The translations under genes were made by a program, and so were the position numbers. Shown one piece after another: positions 9,033 through 17,794 of a stretch of DNA of 64,000 bases (position 1 is the first letter of the stretch; each line of letters begins with the position of its first letter). Location of the stretch: NCBI GenBank assembly GCA_016432505.1, contig CP066692.1, positions 248,001-312,000 on the forward strand, in the 5' to 3' direction. The notes beneath the pieces are model-generated. The model saw nothing but the letters and a program-made list of their open reading frames with translations. It made no database searches and had not been told where the DNA came from. Origin of the DNA: Azosocius agrarius (lineage in GTDB: Bacteria > Pseudomonadota > Gammaproteobacteria > UBA6186 > Azoamicaceae).

Positions 9033-10535
9033 AATAAACATAATAAAAAAAGTAATTACAAAAAATAATAAAAAATAAAACAAATACATATATTTGTTAT
9101 TAGCAATTATAATATCTTTATTTAAAGATTTTTTATCAAACTCATCAAAATGTTGTTTTTCTAAAATATTATTTAACCAAAAAAAAGCAAAAAATTTAAT
9201 AGAAATTAAAAATTTATTAGGATTAAACTGATTTAATACCCATTTTTCCAAAATTGGTCTAGTAATTCTCCAAAAATTAATTTTTGGATACAAATATCTA
9301 CTTAATCCTTCTATAGATAACAAAGTTTTTTGAAACAACAATAATTGCGGCTGTAATTTCATATCGAAGGTTTTTGAAATAATAATTAACGAACTAAATA
9401 CTTTTTCAAAAGATATATCTTTTAATTCTTTATTAAAAATAGGCTCCCATACACTACAAAGAATTTGCTCAAAATTATCTATGGATATAGATTGTGGAAT
9501 CCAACCAGATAAAATATGTAACTCTGCAATTCGTCTATAATCTCTCTTTATAAAAGATAACATATTTTCTCCCATATACTTTTGATCCTTATTAGACATG
9601 AATCCCATAATGCCATAATCTAATAAAATAATTTTAGGACACAAAATATCAAATGGAGATACTAAAATATTTCCTGGATGCATATCTGCATGAAAATACT
9701 TATCTCTAAAAACTTGTATAAAAAATAATTTAACACATGTTTTAGCAATTATTGCTATATCAAAACCTAACTTATTTAATTCTCTTATATTATTTATTGA
9801 TATACCATATAAAAAGTCCATAGTTAAAATATTATGTTTTGTTAAATTCCAATAAACATTAGGAACAATTAACATTTTAGAATGTAAAAAATTTTTTCTC
9901 ATTTTACAAGCATTTGCAGCTTCAATATTCAAATTCAATTCTTTTAATAAAATACTCTTTATTTCCAAAATTAAATTATACATATTGTGCCTTTTTTCTT
10001 TTAAAAGAGGTACCCCAAAAATAAATATCAAAAATAACAATAAATCCATATCTCTCTTAACATTATAAATAATATTAGGTCTTAATATTTTTATCGCAAC
10101 TTCTTTACCATTAAATAAAATACCACGATGAACTTGAGCAACTGATGCAGCAGCAACAGGATTAATATCAAAACTTTTAAATAATACATTTATCGGTAAA
10201 CTAAAACTATTTTCAATTAATTTAATAGCATAATTGCCATGAAATGGTACAACATGATTCTGTAAATCAATCAATTCACGAACTATATTAGAAGGAACAA
10301 TATCAACTCTCATAGATAAAATTTGTCCTAATTTAATAAAAACAGGACCTAACTCTTCAAAAGCCATTTTTATTCTTTTTTCTATAGAAATAGATCTGTT
10401 ATTTTTAAATATATAATTATTAATTGTAACAATAAACATAATAAAATTATTATGTTTATTATAAATAATTAATTCAAATAAATTATATTTAATAAATATA
10501 TAACAAATAAAAATAATTCTATAAAATTTTACCAT
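9024..10535 (-). CDS. ubiB: ubiquinone biosynthesis accessory kinase UbiB
   Basis: Atypical ABC1/ADCK-family kinase required for ubiquinone synthesis, probably acting at the membrane on prenylated lipid precursors. Family motifs are clear: the KxGQ motif in FIKLGQILSMR (68-71), the Ala-rich loop VAAASVAQVHRG, VAIKILRP with the conserved lysine, HADMHPGNILV, and ILLDYGIMG. Two hydrophobic segments near the C-terminus fit the usual membrane anchor. Last gene of the run eboD-eboE-ubiE-ubiB, 12 bases after ubiE, so it is probably co-transcribed with the Ebo-like genes. 503 residues, normal length. Confidence 0.95.
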   Translation of the reverse strand: MVKFYRIIFICYIFIKYNLFELIIYNKHNNFIMFIVTINNYIFKNNRSISIEKRIKMAFEELGPVFIKLGQILSMRVDIVPSNIVRELIDLQNHVVPFHGNYAIKLIENSFSLPINVLFKSFDINPVAAASVAQVHRGILFNGKEVAIKILRPNIIYNVKRDMDLLLFLIFIFGVPLLKEKRHNMYNLILEIKSILLKELNLNIEAANACKMRKNFLHSKMLIVPNVYWNLTKHNILTMDFLYGISINNIRELNKLGFDIAIIAKTCVKLFFIQVFRDKYFHADMHPGNILVSPFDILCPKIILLDYGIMGFMSNKDQKYMGENMLSFIKRDYRRIAELHILSGWIPQSISIDNFEQILCSVWEPIFNKELKDISFEKVFSSLIIISKTFDMKLQPQLLLFQKTLLSIEGLSRYLYPKINFWRITRPILEKWVLNQFNPNKFLISIKFFAFFWLNNILEKQHFDEFDKKSLNKDIIIANNKYMYLFYFLLFFVITFFIMFILF

Positions 10536-10547
10536 AAAACACTTATT

Positions 10548-11294
10548 TTAATATTTAATTCCAATATGTATAGACACAATTCCATTGCATAAATTAACAT
10601 AATAACATTCTTTAAATTCAGCTAATTTTATAATTTTTAATAATTCTTTTTGATCAGGATGAACTCTAATAGACTCAACCAAATATTTATAACTAAATTC
10701 ATTACCACAAATCATTTTTCCAAATTTAGGTAAAACATTAAAAGAATACAAATCATAAATACTGCTTATAAAATCATTAATAGGATGAGAAAATTCTAAA
10801 ATCATTAACATTCCACCACTTTTTAATACTCTATAAATACTTTTTAATGCCTTTAATTTATTTGTAACATTTCTTAAACCAAAACCTATCGATACAATAT
10901 TAAAATAATCATTGAAAAAAGGCAAATATTCAGCATTTAATTGTACATATTTTATACCATATTCTAATCCTTGTTTAATTAATTTATCTCTTCCAAATTT
11001 TAACATATTAAAATTTATATCTCCAAGAATAACTTCTCCATTATCTCCAACTAAATTAATAAATCTTTTAGATAAATCTCCAGTTCCGCCAGCTAAATCT
11101 AAAATTTTATCACCGCGTTTAACATTACAATAAAAAACCGCTATATCTTTCCAAATACGATGTATAAAAAATGACATAATATCATTCATTAAATCATATT
11201 TATAAACAACAGAATCAAATACATTTTTAACCATATATTCTTTCTTACTTAAATCAACTTGTTGATAACCAAAATCAATTTTCATATCTTTCAT
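10548..11294 (-). CDS. ubiE: quinone C-methyltransferase UbiE/MenG
   Basis: SAM-dependent methyltransferase that C-methylates the ring of demethylmenaquinone or a ubiquinone precursor. The start region has the family pattern FGYQQVD and KYDLMNDIMSFFIHRIWK, then the SAM-binding loop DLAGGTGDLS (66-74), IVSIGFGLRNV and LEFSHP, all UbiE hallmarks. At 248 residues it is of normal size. It lies 30 bases downstream of the eboE-like gene and 12 upstream of ubiB, within one apparent operon. Whether its product is ubi-, mena- or another quinone cannot be told from this protein alone. Confidence 0.95.
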   Translation of the reverse strand: MKDMKIDFGYQQVDLSKKEYMVKNVFDSVVYKYDLMNDIMSFFIHRIWKDIAVFYCNVKRGDKILDLAGGTGDLSKRFINLVGDNGEVILGDINFNMLKFGRDKLIKQGLEYGIKYVQLNAEYLPFFNDYFNIVSIGFGLRNVTNKLKALKSIYRVLKSGGMLMILEFSHPINDFISSIYDLYSFNVLPKFGKMICGNEFSYKYLVESIRVHPDQKELLKIIKLAEFKECYYVNLCNGIVSIHIGIKY

Positions 11295-11324
11295 AAAATA
11301 TTTCTCATAATTTTTATATAAATA

Positions 11325-12530
11325 TTACAATTTTTTCAAAAGCCATTCATATTCCCTCTTCAAAGAATATAAAACATTTAATTTTAAATAACAAGGTAAT
11401 ATATCAAAAGTATACGTTTCTATTTCAAAAAGAAAATTTCCTTTTTTATTTTTAATAAAATTAATAATATCAATTATATATTTTTGTGTTGATTCAAAAA
11501 TTCCATAAAATTCTAAAAATATTGGAACATGATAATGCACTCTATATTCCATAAAATTTTTTTTATATAAAAATAAAAAAGATAAAGATATATCTTTATA
11601 AGTTATTATATCACCATAAAAAGTATTTCCTATTACTTGATGAACATATGGTGTCTCTGGAAGATATGAAAAAATATTAATATTATTATAAAATTTTAAA
11701 TCAAGTTTTAACGCTGAACTAATTTGAAATTTACCAAAATTAACATCAAATATAAAAATACTATTAAAGCTTTGTTTTAATGTTTCAAATTGTACAGCAG
11801 AATGACAAAAATCAAAACAAATTTTAATATAATCAAAAATAGAAAAAATTACATTTTTTTTATAAAATGGAAAAAATAATACTAAATATATTTCACATCT
11901 ACTAATTAACCACTTTTTAAAAAAAAATATAAAATCACTAGTATTAGATACAACACAATCTGGTTCAGGTTCTACATCCAAATGTAACAATATTTTTTTA
12001 TTAAAATATACATTAAATAATAATATTATTAAATTACATAAATATTTAACACTCTTTATATATACATTATTATATATAAAATTATAAACAAAATATTTAT
12101 AAGATATGGGAACAGTAGAAATTCCTCCATTATTATATTTCCCTAATATGACTGAAAAAAATAATATTAATCTACGTGTGTAAAGATATCTATTAAAATT
12201 ACTCCAATTAGGAAAATAAACATCATCTTTTATGTAATTGGAACTAAAAAAACCATACGGAAAACCATTTAATGACTTAATATAAAAATTATTGCACATA
12301 AGCCATTTTTTTAATTCTAAAATATATGAAAATTTATTCAAATCTAAAACAGCAAAATTTGATATTCTTAATCCAATTCCAAAAGCATCATAATTTAATA
12401 AAATATTCCTTAATTTTCTAGAATGAAATTTTAATACATATAAAATATCTTTCCAAAATTCACCATTATGTATATTTGTACAGTACAATAAATCAATAAC
12501 ATAAAACCCATTTTTAAAAAAATTTTTCAT
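11325..12530 (-). CDS. eboE: EboE-like TIM-barrel protein (metabolite traffic/prenylated product pathway)
   Basis: Resembles EboE of the ebo gene cluster, a protein of the xylose-isomerase-like TIM-barrel superfamily. Matching landmarks are YCTNIHNGEFW (16-26), FGIGLRIS (50-57), NGFPYGFF and VYFPNW, GGISTVP (135-141), the acidic strand LHLDVEPEP (182-190), FDFCHSAVQFE (239-249), and a late HYHVP. In the barrel family such Glu/Asp/His positions usually hold a metal. It is 401 residues, near family length, with its ATG 5 bases after the eboD-like stop. The biochemical reaction of EboE is not established; ebo genes have been linked to moving or making secondary metabolites such as scytonemin precursors. 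Family recognition is from memory of motifs. Confidence 0.78.
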   Translation of the reverse strand: MKNFFKNGFYVIDLLYCTNIHNGEFWKDILYVLKFHSRKLRNILLNYDAFGIGLRISNFAVLDLNKFSYILELKKWLMCNNFYIKSLNGFPYGFFSSNYIKDDVYFPNWSNFNRYLYTRRLILFFSVILGKYNNGGISTVPISYKYFVYNFIYNNVYIKSVKYLCNLIILLFNVYFNKKILLHLDVEPEPDCVVSNTSDFIFFFKKWLISRCEIYLVLFFPFYKKNVIFSIFDYIKICFDFCHSAVQFETLKQSFNSIFIFDVNFGKFQISSALKLDLKFYNNINIFSYLPETPYVHQVIGNTFYGDIITYKDISLSFLFLYKKNFMEYRVHYHVPIFLEFYGIFESTQKYIIDIINFIKNKKGNFLFEIETYTFDILPCYLKLNVLYSLKREYEWLLKKL

Positions 12531-12535
12531 AAAAA

Positions 12536-13690
12536 CTAATATTTAAAATTTTTTAAAAATTTAACAGATTTCAATAATAAAGAAATATCAATATAACTAA
12601 CATTAAAACCTTCTCCAATGTTTTTAAGCATCATTATAGTCAGATTTCCACCTAAATGTTCTTGAAATTCTTTTATTCCAAAAATTAAAGAATCTCCAAC
12701 ATCATTAATTTCAAAATCTAATTCAGGAACATATATTAAAAACTTTAATTCCAAAAATACATTAATAATATCATTCACAATATCTATATTTATAAATCCA
12801 GAAAAATAAGAATATACTACATCCAAAGAAATACCTATTGCAACCGCTTCCCCATGTGAAAGTCTCCCTTTTGTTAAAGTTTCCAATTTATGAGCCGCCC
12901 AATGTCCAAAATCCAAAGGCCTAGAAGATCCAAACTCAAAAGGATCAGCACTGCTTATATGATTTACATGCAATTCAGCACAACGATAAATAAGTTTTTC
13001 CATAATTTCAATATCTTTATTAATGAAATTTTTAATATTATTTTTTATAAAGTAAAAAAAATTAGCATCTTTTATTAATCCAACTTTAATAGCCTCTGAA
13101 ATACCACCAAACCACTCTCTATCATTTAAAGATAAAAGAAAACTACTATCATTTATAACAGAATAAGGTGGAGAAAAAGTTCCTATAAAATTCTTTTTTG
13201 AAAAATAATTAATACTATTTTTAACACCTACACCAGAATCATTTTGAGATAAAACGGTTGTAGGAATTCTTATTAACCTAACACCTCTATGAGCTGTAGC
13301 AACAGAAAATCCAACAGAATCTAACAATGACCCACCTCCCACAGCAATAACAAATGAATGTCTACAAATATTATTTTTATTTATAAGTTCATAAATATAA
13401 TTATTAATATCAAAATTATTTTTTATACTTTCTCCACCTTTTAAAATTATAGGATTTTCCTTCAAATCAATAAATTTACTATAATAATTACAATAATTTA
13501 TAATTTCATTTATAATATCATTTTTTATAACCCCATTATCTATAATAACTAATAATTTTTTACGTTCTAAAATTAAATCTTTTTTTATAATATTTACAAG
13601 TATTTCATTTTTTATATTAAAAACATACTTAGTAAAAAAAATTTTATAATAATATGGAACACTAAATTTTTGCTCAATAAAATAAACCAT
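12536..13690 (-). CDS. eboD: EboD-like 3-dehydroquinate-synthase-family protein
   Basis: Sugar-phosphate cyclase fold related to 3-dehydroquinate synthase. The NAD-binding GGGSLLD is at 118-124; putative zinc ligands remain as Glu199 (GISEAIK), His263 (DFGHWAAHKLE) and His279 (SHGEAVAIG). The stretch SSRPLDFGHWAAHKLE is typical of the EboD branch rather than AroB, which has LNFGHT there. Length 384. It is the first gene of the eboD-eboE-ubiE-ubiB run and is divergent from a prenyltransferase, 126 bases away. No other shikimate gene is in the window, so a role in aromatic amino acids is less likely than a role with its quinone-gene neighbours. Active-site retention suggests a real enzyme of unknown substrate. 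Confidence 0.82.
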   Translation of the reverse strand: MVYFIEQKFSVPYYYKIFFTKYVFNIKNEILVNIIKKDLILERKKLLVIIDNGVIKNDIINEIINYCNYYSKFIDLKENPIILKGGESIKNNFDINNYIYELINKNNICRHSFVIAVGGGSLLDSVGFSVATAHRGVRLIRIPTTVLSQNDSGVGVKNSINYFSKKNFIGTFSPPYSVINDSSFLLSLNDREWFGGISEAIKVGLIKDANFFYFIKNNIKNFINKDIEIMEKLIYRCAELHVNHISSADPFEFGSSRPLDFGHWAAHKLETLTKGRLSHGEAVAIGISLDVVYSYFSGFINIDIVNDIINVFLELKFLIYVPELDFEINDVGDSLIFGIKEFQEHLGGNLTIMMLKNIGEGFNVSYIDISLLLKSVKFLKNFKY

Positions 13691-13816
13691 TTACATTTCC
13701 TCAAATAAACAAAATTAAGATAATAAAATTAATATTAAATATATTTAAAATATTTATAAAATATTATAATATCAATTGATATGCAATACTATAAAAAATA
13801 TAATAAGGTTTATCTT

Positions 13817-15091
13817 ATGACATCAAAAGAATATGGAACTATAAAATGTGATCCTGAAGGAAAAATATTAAAATTTGATCATATTTCAGAAAAAATATTT
13901 GAATGTACATCAAAAGAAATAATTAACAAAAAAAGAATATTTTATTTTTTTTCAAAAATAAATATACTAAATAATATTAACAAATGGAAAAATCTAACTA
14001 TAATAAATGAAACAAAAATATATACAATATTAAAAACTAAAAGAAATAATATTTTTTTCGCATATCTTAATATAATACCATATACAAAAAATAATACCAC
14101 TTATTTTTCAGTACAAATATTTTCATTACCGCAACAAAAAAATTTTGACAGTTTACAAGACAAACAAACAATACTACAAAAAATAAAAAATTTTTCCCAT
14201 ATAATAAGAATACATTTCTTACTAGGAACTATAATACCAATAATTTTTGGCATATTTTGGTCATATCATAAAATAGAAAGTAATAAACTTAATATAATGA
14301 TTTTATTTTGTACAATATTAGGAACAATATGTTGTCATATTGCTGCAAACACTTTTAATGATTATTATGATTGGAAAAGTAAAACCGATAAAATAAATAA
14401 AAATTATATATTATTCATTACTGGAGGAAGTCGTTCAATAGAAATGGGACTTATAAACGAAAAATCCCTCTTAATTTTATCGATAATAAATACAATTATT
14501 GTGATTATTTGCGGCTTATATATATCATATATGAAGGGAATCACAATATTAATAATAGGATTAATAGGAATTTTTGGAACCTATTTTTATTCTGCGCCTC
14601 CAATAAAATTATCATCAAGACATGGATTAGGAGAAATATTTCATATAATATGTTTAGGGCCATTAATAATAATAGGGATAACATATATTTTAACAAACAA
14701 AATAAATTATAACGATTTTTTTGTAGGATTGCCAATGGGCTTTCTCATAACAGCTTGCCTTTTAATAAATGAATACCCGGATTTAATATCAGATAAAATA
14801 ACAAAAAAAAAAAATTTAGCAGTAACTTTGAAAAAATACTTTTTTTTAGGATTAATAACATTAATTATAATACCCTATATTATTATTTTATTAGGAATAA
14901 TTTTTAAAATAGTATCATATTATTTAATAATAACATTCATAACAATCCCATATATAATATATAATCTTAAAATAATTTTAAAAATTTCCCAAAATAGAAA
15001 TAATTTAATCAAATCATGCATTATAATATTTAATTTATACTTATATTTTTCGATCCTAATGATTATAGGACAAATAATTTATATAATATAA
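13817..15091 (+). CDS. PAS domain fused to MenA/UbiA-family membrane prenyltransferase
   Basis: Residues 1 to about 105 read as a PAS-like sensor (DPEGKILKFDHISEKIFECT followed by alternating strands), and residues 125-424 as an intramembrane prenyltransferase. The two Asp-rich diphosphate-binding sites are NDYYDWKSKTD (181-191) and NEYPDLISDK (318-327), and TGGSRSIEMGL follows the first as in MenA-like enzymes. About eight to nine membrane segments are visible. A longer frame begins at 13781, but the ATG at 13817 has AAGG eight bases upstream and is preferred. It probably attaches the IspB-made polyprenyl chain to an aromatic ring. It is not a typical EboC. The acceptor is unknown. Confidence 0.82.
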   Translation: MTSKEYGTIKCDPEGKILKFDHISEKIFECTSKEIINKKRIFYFFSKINILNNINKWKNLTIINETKIYTILKTKRNNIFFAYLNIIPYTKNNTTYFSVQIFSLPQQKNFDSLQDKQTILQKIKNFSHIIRIHFLLGTIIPIIFGIFWSYHKIESNKLNIMILFCTILGTICCHIAANTFNDYYDWKSKTDKINKNYILFITGGSRSIEMGLINEKSLLILSIINTIIVIICGLYISYMKGITILIIGLIGIFGTYFYSAPPIKLSSRHGLGEIFHIICLGPLIIIGITYILTNKINYNDFFVGLPMGFLITACLLINEYPDLISDKITKKKNLAVTLKKYFFLGLITLIIIPYIIILLGIIFKIVSYYLIITFITIPYIIYNLKIILKISQNRNNLIKSCIIIFNLYLYFSILMIIGQIIYII

Positions 15092-15093
15092 CA

Positions 15094-15122
15094 TTGACTT
15101 TTCAATGTAAACATAATAGAAT
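15094..15122 (+). promoter_or_regulatory. sigma70-type promoter for tRNA-Asn
   Basis: TTGACT (15094-15099), a 17-base spacer, then TAGAAT (15117-15122). The predicted transcript start falls a few bases before the tRNA at 15132. TTGAC motifs with correct spacing are rare in this AT-rich DNA, which supports the call. Confidence 0.6.
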
Positions 15123-15131
15123 AAAAACGTT

Positions 15132-15204
15132 TCCCTGGTAGCTCAGCTGGTAGAGCAAGTGGCTGTTAACCACTGTGTCGGCGGTTCGAATCCGTCCCAG
15201 GGAG
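15132..15204 (+). tRNA. tRNA-Asn (GTT)
   Basis: A 73-base cloverleaf: acceptor arms TCCCTGG / CCAGGGA, D-arm from TAGCTCAGCTGG to AGAGC, anticodon stem GTGG / CCAC around the loop CTGTTAA with anticodon GTT, and T-arm GGCGGTTCGAATCCGTC. The discriminator base is G. CCA is not encoded. It ends one base before the ssb stop on the opposite strand. Confidence 0.97.
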
Positions 15205-15205
15205 A

Positions 15206-15655
15206 TTAGAATGGTATGTCCTCTTCTTTTTCAAAAATTTCCTGTTCTGGTATTTCTGCTGTCATTTGTTCATTAAATGAACTATTTTCAATATCATTTT
15301 TATTTATATCTTTATAATTAAGAAATAACATATTATTACATATAATTTTTGTAGAAAAAAACATATTTCCATTTTTTTCAAACTTATCAGTTTTTAAAAA
15401 CCCTTCTATGTAAATTTTAGATCCTTTTTTTAAATGTTTTTCTGCCAATAAAGCCCATTTATTATATAATACAACTCTATGCCATTCTACATGGTTAATA
15501 AATTCTTGAGTTTTTACATCTTTCCAAGAAGAGGTTGTAGCAAGACTTAACGTAACAAAAGTTTTTTTATTTACAAAAGAAATAATTTTTGGATCAGATC
15601 CTAAATTACCAATTAAAATAACTTTATTTATTCCACCAAACAAAATATACCCCAC
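15206..15655 (-). CDS. ssb: single-stranded DNA-binding protein Ssb, non-ATG start
   Basis: Binds single-stranded DNA in replication and repair. The OB-fold begins GGINKVILIGNLGSDP, with WHRVVLYNKWALLAEKHLKKGSKIYIEGFL in the middle, and the acidic tail ends EEDIPF, the partner-binding tip of bacterial SSB. No ATG occurs between the upstream stop and the OB-fold. The GTG at 15655 gives 149 residues; a TTG at 15643, with GGGG about six bases upstream, would give a start closer to usual SSB length before the fold (FGGINKV). Either way the start is non-ATG. The gene is convergent with tRNA-Asn with almost no gap. Confidence 0.93.
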   Translation of the reverse strand: MGYILFGGINKVILIGNLGSDPKIISFVNKKTFVTLSLATTSSWKDVKTQEFINHVEWHRVVLYNKWALLAEKHLKKGSKIYIEGFLKTDKFEKNGNMFFSTKIICNNMLFLNYKDINKNDIENSSFNEQMTAEIPEQEIFEKEEDIPF

Positions 15656-15708
15656 TAATTCATTACACTTAAACTATAATATACTTAAAAAAAACATACC
15701 AAATAATT

Positions 15709-17271
15709 TTATATTTTTTTACTCAAAATATCTTTCGTATCATCAAAGACAACTCCTTTATCAGCATATTCTAAATCTATAGTTTTATTAGCTAATTTTC
15801 CTAATTTTAATACAGCAAATATCCAAATACATATAGAAATAAAAATCAAAATAGTTACATAAGGAATAGTAAAAGATATTTCACCAAAAATCATCAATAA
15901 AAAAATATAAATAACCGATCCTCCAGATTTACCAAATCTAGAAGCAATTCCATCAACAACCGCTTTACTTTTTCTCTGATTTTCTTTCGATAAAGGAATA
16001 AACACAATTTCTTTAGTTTCATCAAAAACTGTATATTTACAACCTCTACCCAAACAAACTTGTATTGCACCCATTAATAAAACAAAATTAGCAGGATTTC
16101 CTAAAAAAGCATATAAAACTTCGATATTAAAAATATCTTCTAATAATAACCCAGATAAAAAACCAAAACTAGTCAAAAACCAAATTATAGGAGTTATTAA
16201 AGCAGCAATAGTCCATCCATATCTACGAATAACATTACCAGATATAATAAATGCCGCTATTGTAGCTATAATACCAGTAACAAGACTTATTCTACTAATA
16301 TAAGAATTTAAATCTTTACTGTTATTATAGACTTGGTTAACTTTATAAGTCCATAAAACATCGGATAAATTATAAATAATATTATAAATTATAACTATTA
16401 TTACAATATAAGTTAGATACCTAGATTTTTTTAAATAAGAAAAACATTCTTTTAAAGAAAATAAATTGTTATTTTTATATATCACTTTTTCTACAACTAT
16501 ATCTTTTTCTAAAATATAATTATTCAATATAAAAAATAATAACATAATAACCAACCCAATAATAATAATAGCTAGTAATTGATAAAAAACCCATTGATAT
16601 TTATAATTATAAAAAGATATATAAATTAAATCTAATTTTTCTAACCAATTTATAAAAAAACCAATAAAAATACCAGACGCATTAGCACCTAAAGCAAATA
16701 TAGCATAAAATCTTTTAGCTTCATTAACTTTAGTAACTTCGTTTGCAAATCCCCAAAATAACATTGACAATACTATAGCACTCCACATTTCAGATAAAAT
16801 ATAAAATAAAGATAAGTTCCAATGTCTAACTATAGATATCAAGCCTGAAAATCCTTCAGACATAAATATATAAGTAATCAAAAAATCCGCAGCTTTATTT
16901 AACTCTAAACAATTTTGATATGGAAATAAAAATAACAAAAATAATAAAAAATATAATAAAAATCCAGATAGCATCAAATAAAAAACTTGTTCCCTAGTAT
17001 ATTTATTAACCAATTTAGTAAAAATGTAAGTCATAAATAAAGCTCCTGGTAAAACTCCAGCAATTTTTAAATAAGGTATTACCTGCGCACCAGAATTTTT
17101 AAGAGTAACAACAACAGAAATTTTCATATTTCTTAACAAATTATAAGAAAATGATATCAAAAAAAATAAACAAAACATGGGTACAAGTTTTTTCAATTCA
17201 TAACTATAAATAGGCCATAAAAAAGAACGTACTAAACCAAACGGTTTAACAATTTTAATTTCTTCTTTCAT
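15709..17271 (-). CDS. tlc: ATP/ADP (nucleotide) translocase, NTT/Tlc family
   Basis: Nucleotide exchanger of the family found in Rickettsiales, Chlamydiae, plastids and some endosymbionts, typically swapping ATP for ADP across the inner membrane. The 520 residues hold about 11-12 membrane segments. Family features include the N-terminal LWPIYSYELKKLVPMFCLFF, the KNSGAQVIPYLKI region, LSEMWSAIVLSMLFWGFANEV, EAKRFYAIFALGANASGI, and the C-terminal FDETKEIVFIPLSKENQRKSKAVVDGIASRFGKSGG region, quoted here in part for identification. Transport direction cannot be read from sequence; with a complete oxidase nearby, ATP export to the host is the attractive inference. A perfect palindrome lies in its leader. 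Confidence 0.95.
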   Translation of the reverse strand: MKEEIKIVKPFGLVRSFLWPIYSYELKKLVPMFCLFFLISFSYNLLRNMKISVVVTLKNSGAQVIPYLKIAGVLPGALFMTYIFTKLVNKYTREQVFYLMLSGFLLYFLLFLLFLFPYQNCLELNKAADFLITYIFMSEGFSGLISIVRHWNLSLFYILSEMWSAIVLSMLFWGFANEVTKVNEAKRFYAIFALGANASGIFIGFFINWLEKLDLIYISFYNYKYQWVFYQLLAIIIIGLVIMLLFFILNNYILEKDIVVEKVIYKNNNLFSLKECFSYLKKSRYLTYIVIIVIIYNIIYNLSDVLWTYKVNQVYNNSKDLNSYISRISLVTGIIATIAAFIISGNVIRRYGWTIAALITPIIWFLTSFGFLSGLLLEDIFNIEVLYAFLGNPANFVLLMGAIQVCLGRGCKYTVFDETKEIVFIPLSKENQRKSKAVVDGIASRFGKSGGSVIYIFLLMIFGEISFTIPYVTILIFISICIWIFAVLKLGKLANKTIDLEYADKGVVFDDTKDILSKKI

Positions 17272-17279
17272 ATAATAAC

Positions 17280-17293
17280 ACTTTTATAAAAGT
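17280..17293. repeat. perfect 14-base palindrome in the tlc leader
   Basis: ACTTTTATAAAAGT reads identically on both strands. It lies 9-22 bases upstream of the tlc ATG (17271) and just downstream of a possible TATAAT (minus strand, 17309-17314). It occupies the place where a ribosome-binding site would be, and no clear Shine-Dalgarno is seen. It could be an operator or an RNA hairpin; short palindromes also arise by chance in AT-rich DNA. Confidence 0.4.
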
Positions 17294-17380
17294 ACGAAGC
17301 ATGATTGCATTATACTATATTTACAATATAAATGTAATCATAAAATATAGAAATACATAAAATTAATATAAAAGAATTAA

Positions 17381-17734
17381 TTATTCATTAAGTAAAGCAA
17401 TAACAGCCATAGGAGCTGCATCTCCTTTTCTATATCCAAATTTAATAATTCTTAAATATCCACCTGGTCTATTTAAAAATCTATTTCCCAAAGAAAAAAT
17501 TTTATCCATAATTTTTTTATTATTAAGCCTAGAAAAAATCAATCTTCTATTTTTTACGCTATCTTTTTTTGATATAGTTATTAAAGGCTCTAAAATTCTT
17601 CTTACTTCTTTCGCTTTTGCAACAGTTGTTTTTATAATTTCATACTTAATAATAGAAATAGCCATATTTCTAAACATTAATTTTCTATGACTACTTGTTC
17701 TACTTAAAGATCTACCAATTTTTCTATGACGCAT
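17381..17734 (-). CDS. rplQ: 50S ribosomal protein L17
   Basis: Large-subunit protein L17. The N-terminus MRHRKIGRSLSRTSSHRKLMFRNM is diagnostic, as is YLRIIKFGYRKGDAAPMA near the end. It is 117 residues, a normal core length without the C-terminal extension of some species. It is the last gene of the alpha operon, 60 bases after rpoA, the usual gammaproteobacterial arrangement. Confidence 0.97.
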   Translation of the reverse strand: MRHRKIGRSLSRTSSHRKLMFRNMAISIIKYEIIKTTVAKAKEVRRILEPLITISKKDSVKNRRLIFSRLNNKKIMDKIFSLGNRFLNRPGGYLRIIKFGYRKGDAAPMAVIALLNE

Positions 17735-17794
17735 ATTATTAAAACCTTAAAATTAAAATAAATTAATTAAATTATAAAAAACTTCAATATAAAA

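Noticed and set aside
12536..13690. Shikimate-pathway 3-dehydroquinate synthase AroB
   Set aside because: The zinc-site context PLDFGHWAAHKLE differs from AroB, and its neighbours are quinone genes, with no other shikimate gene in the window.
13817..15091. Calling the prenyltransferase EboC because it faces eboD and eboE-like genes
   Set aside because: Its motifs (NDYYDWKSKTD, TGGSRSIEMG, NEYPD) resemble the MenA-like branch more than EboC, and it has a PAS extension. It was left without a gene symbol.
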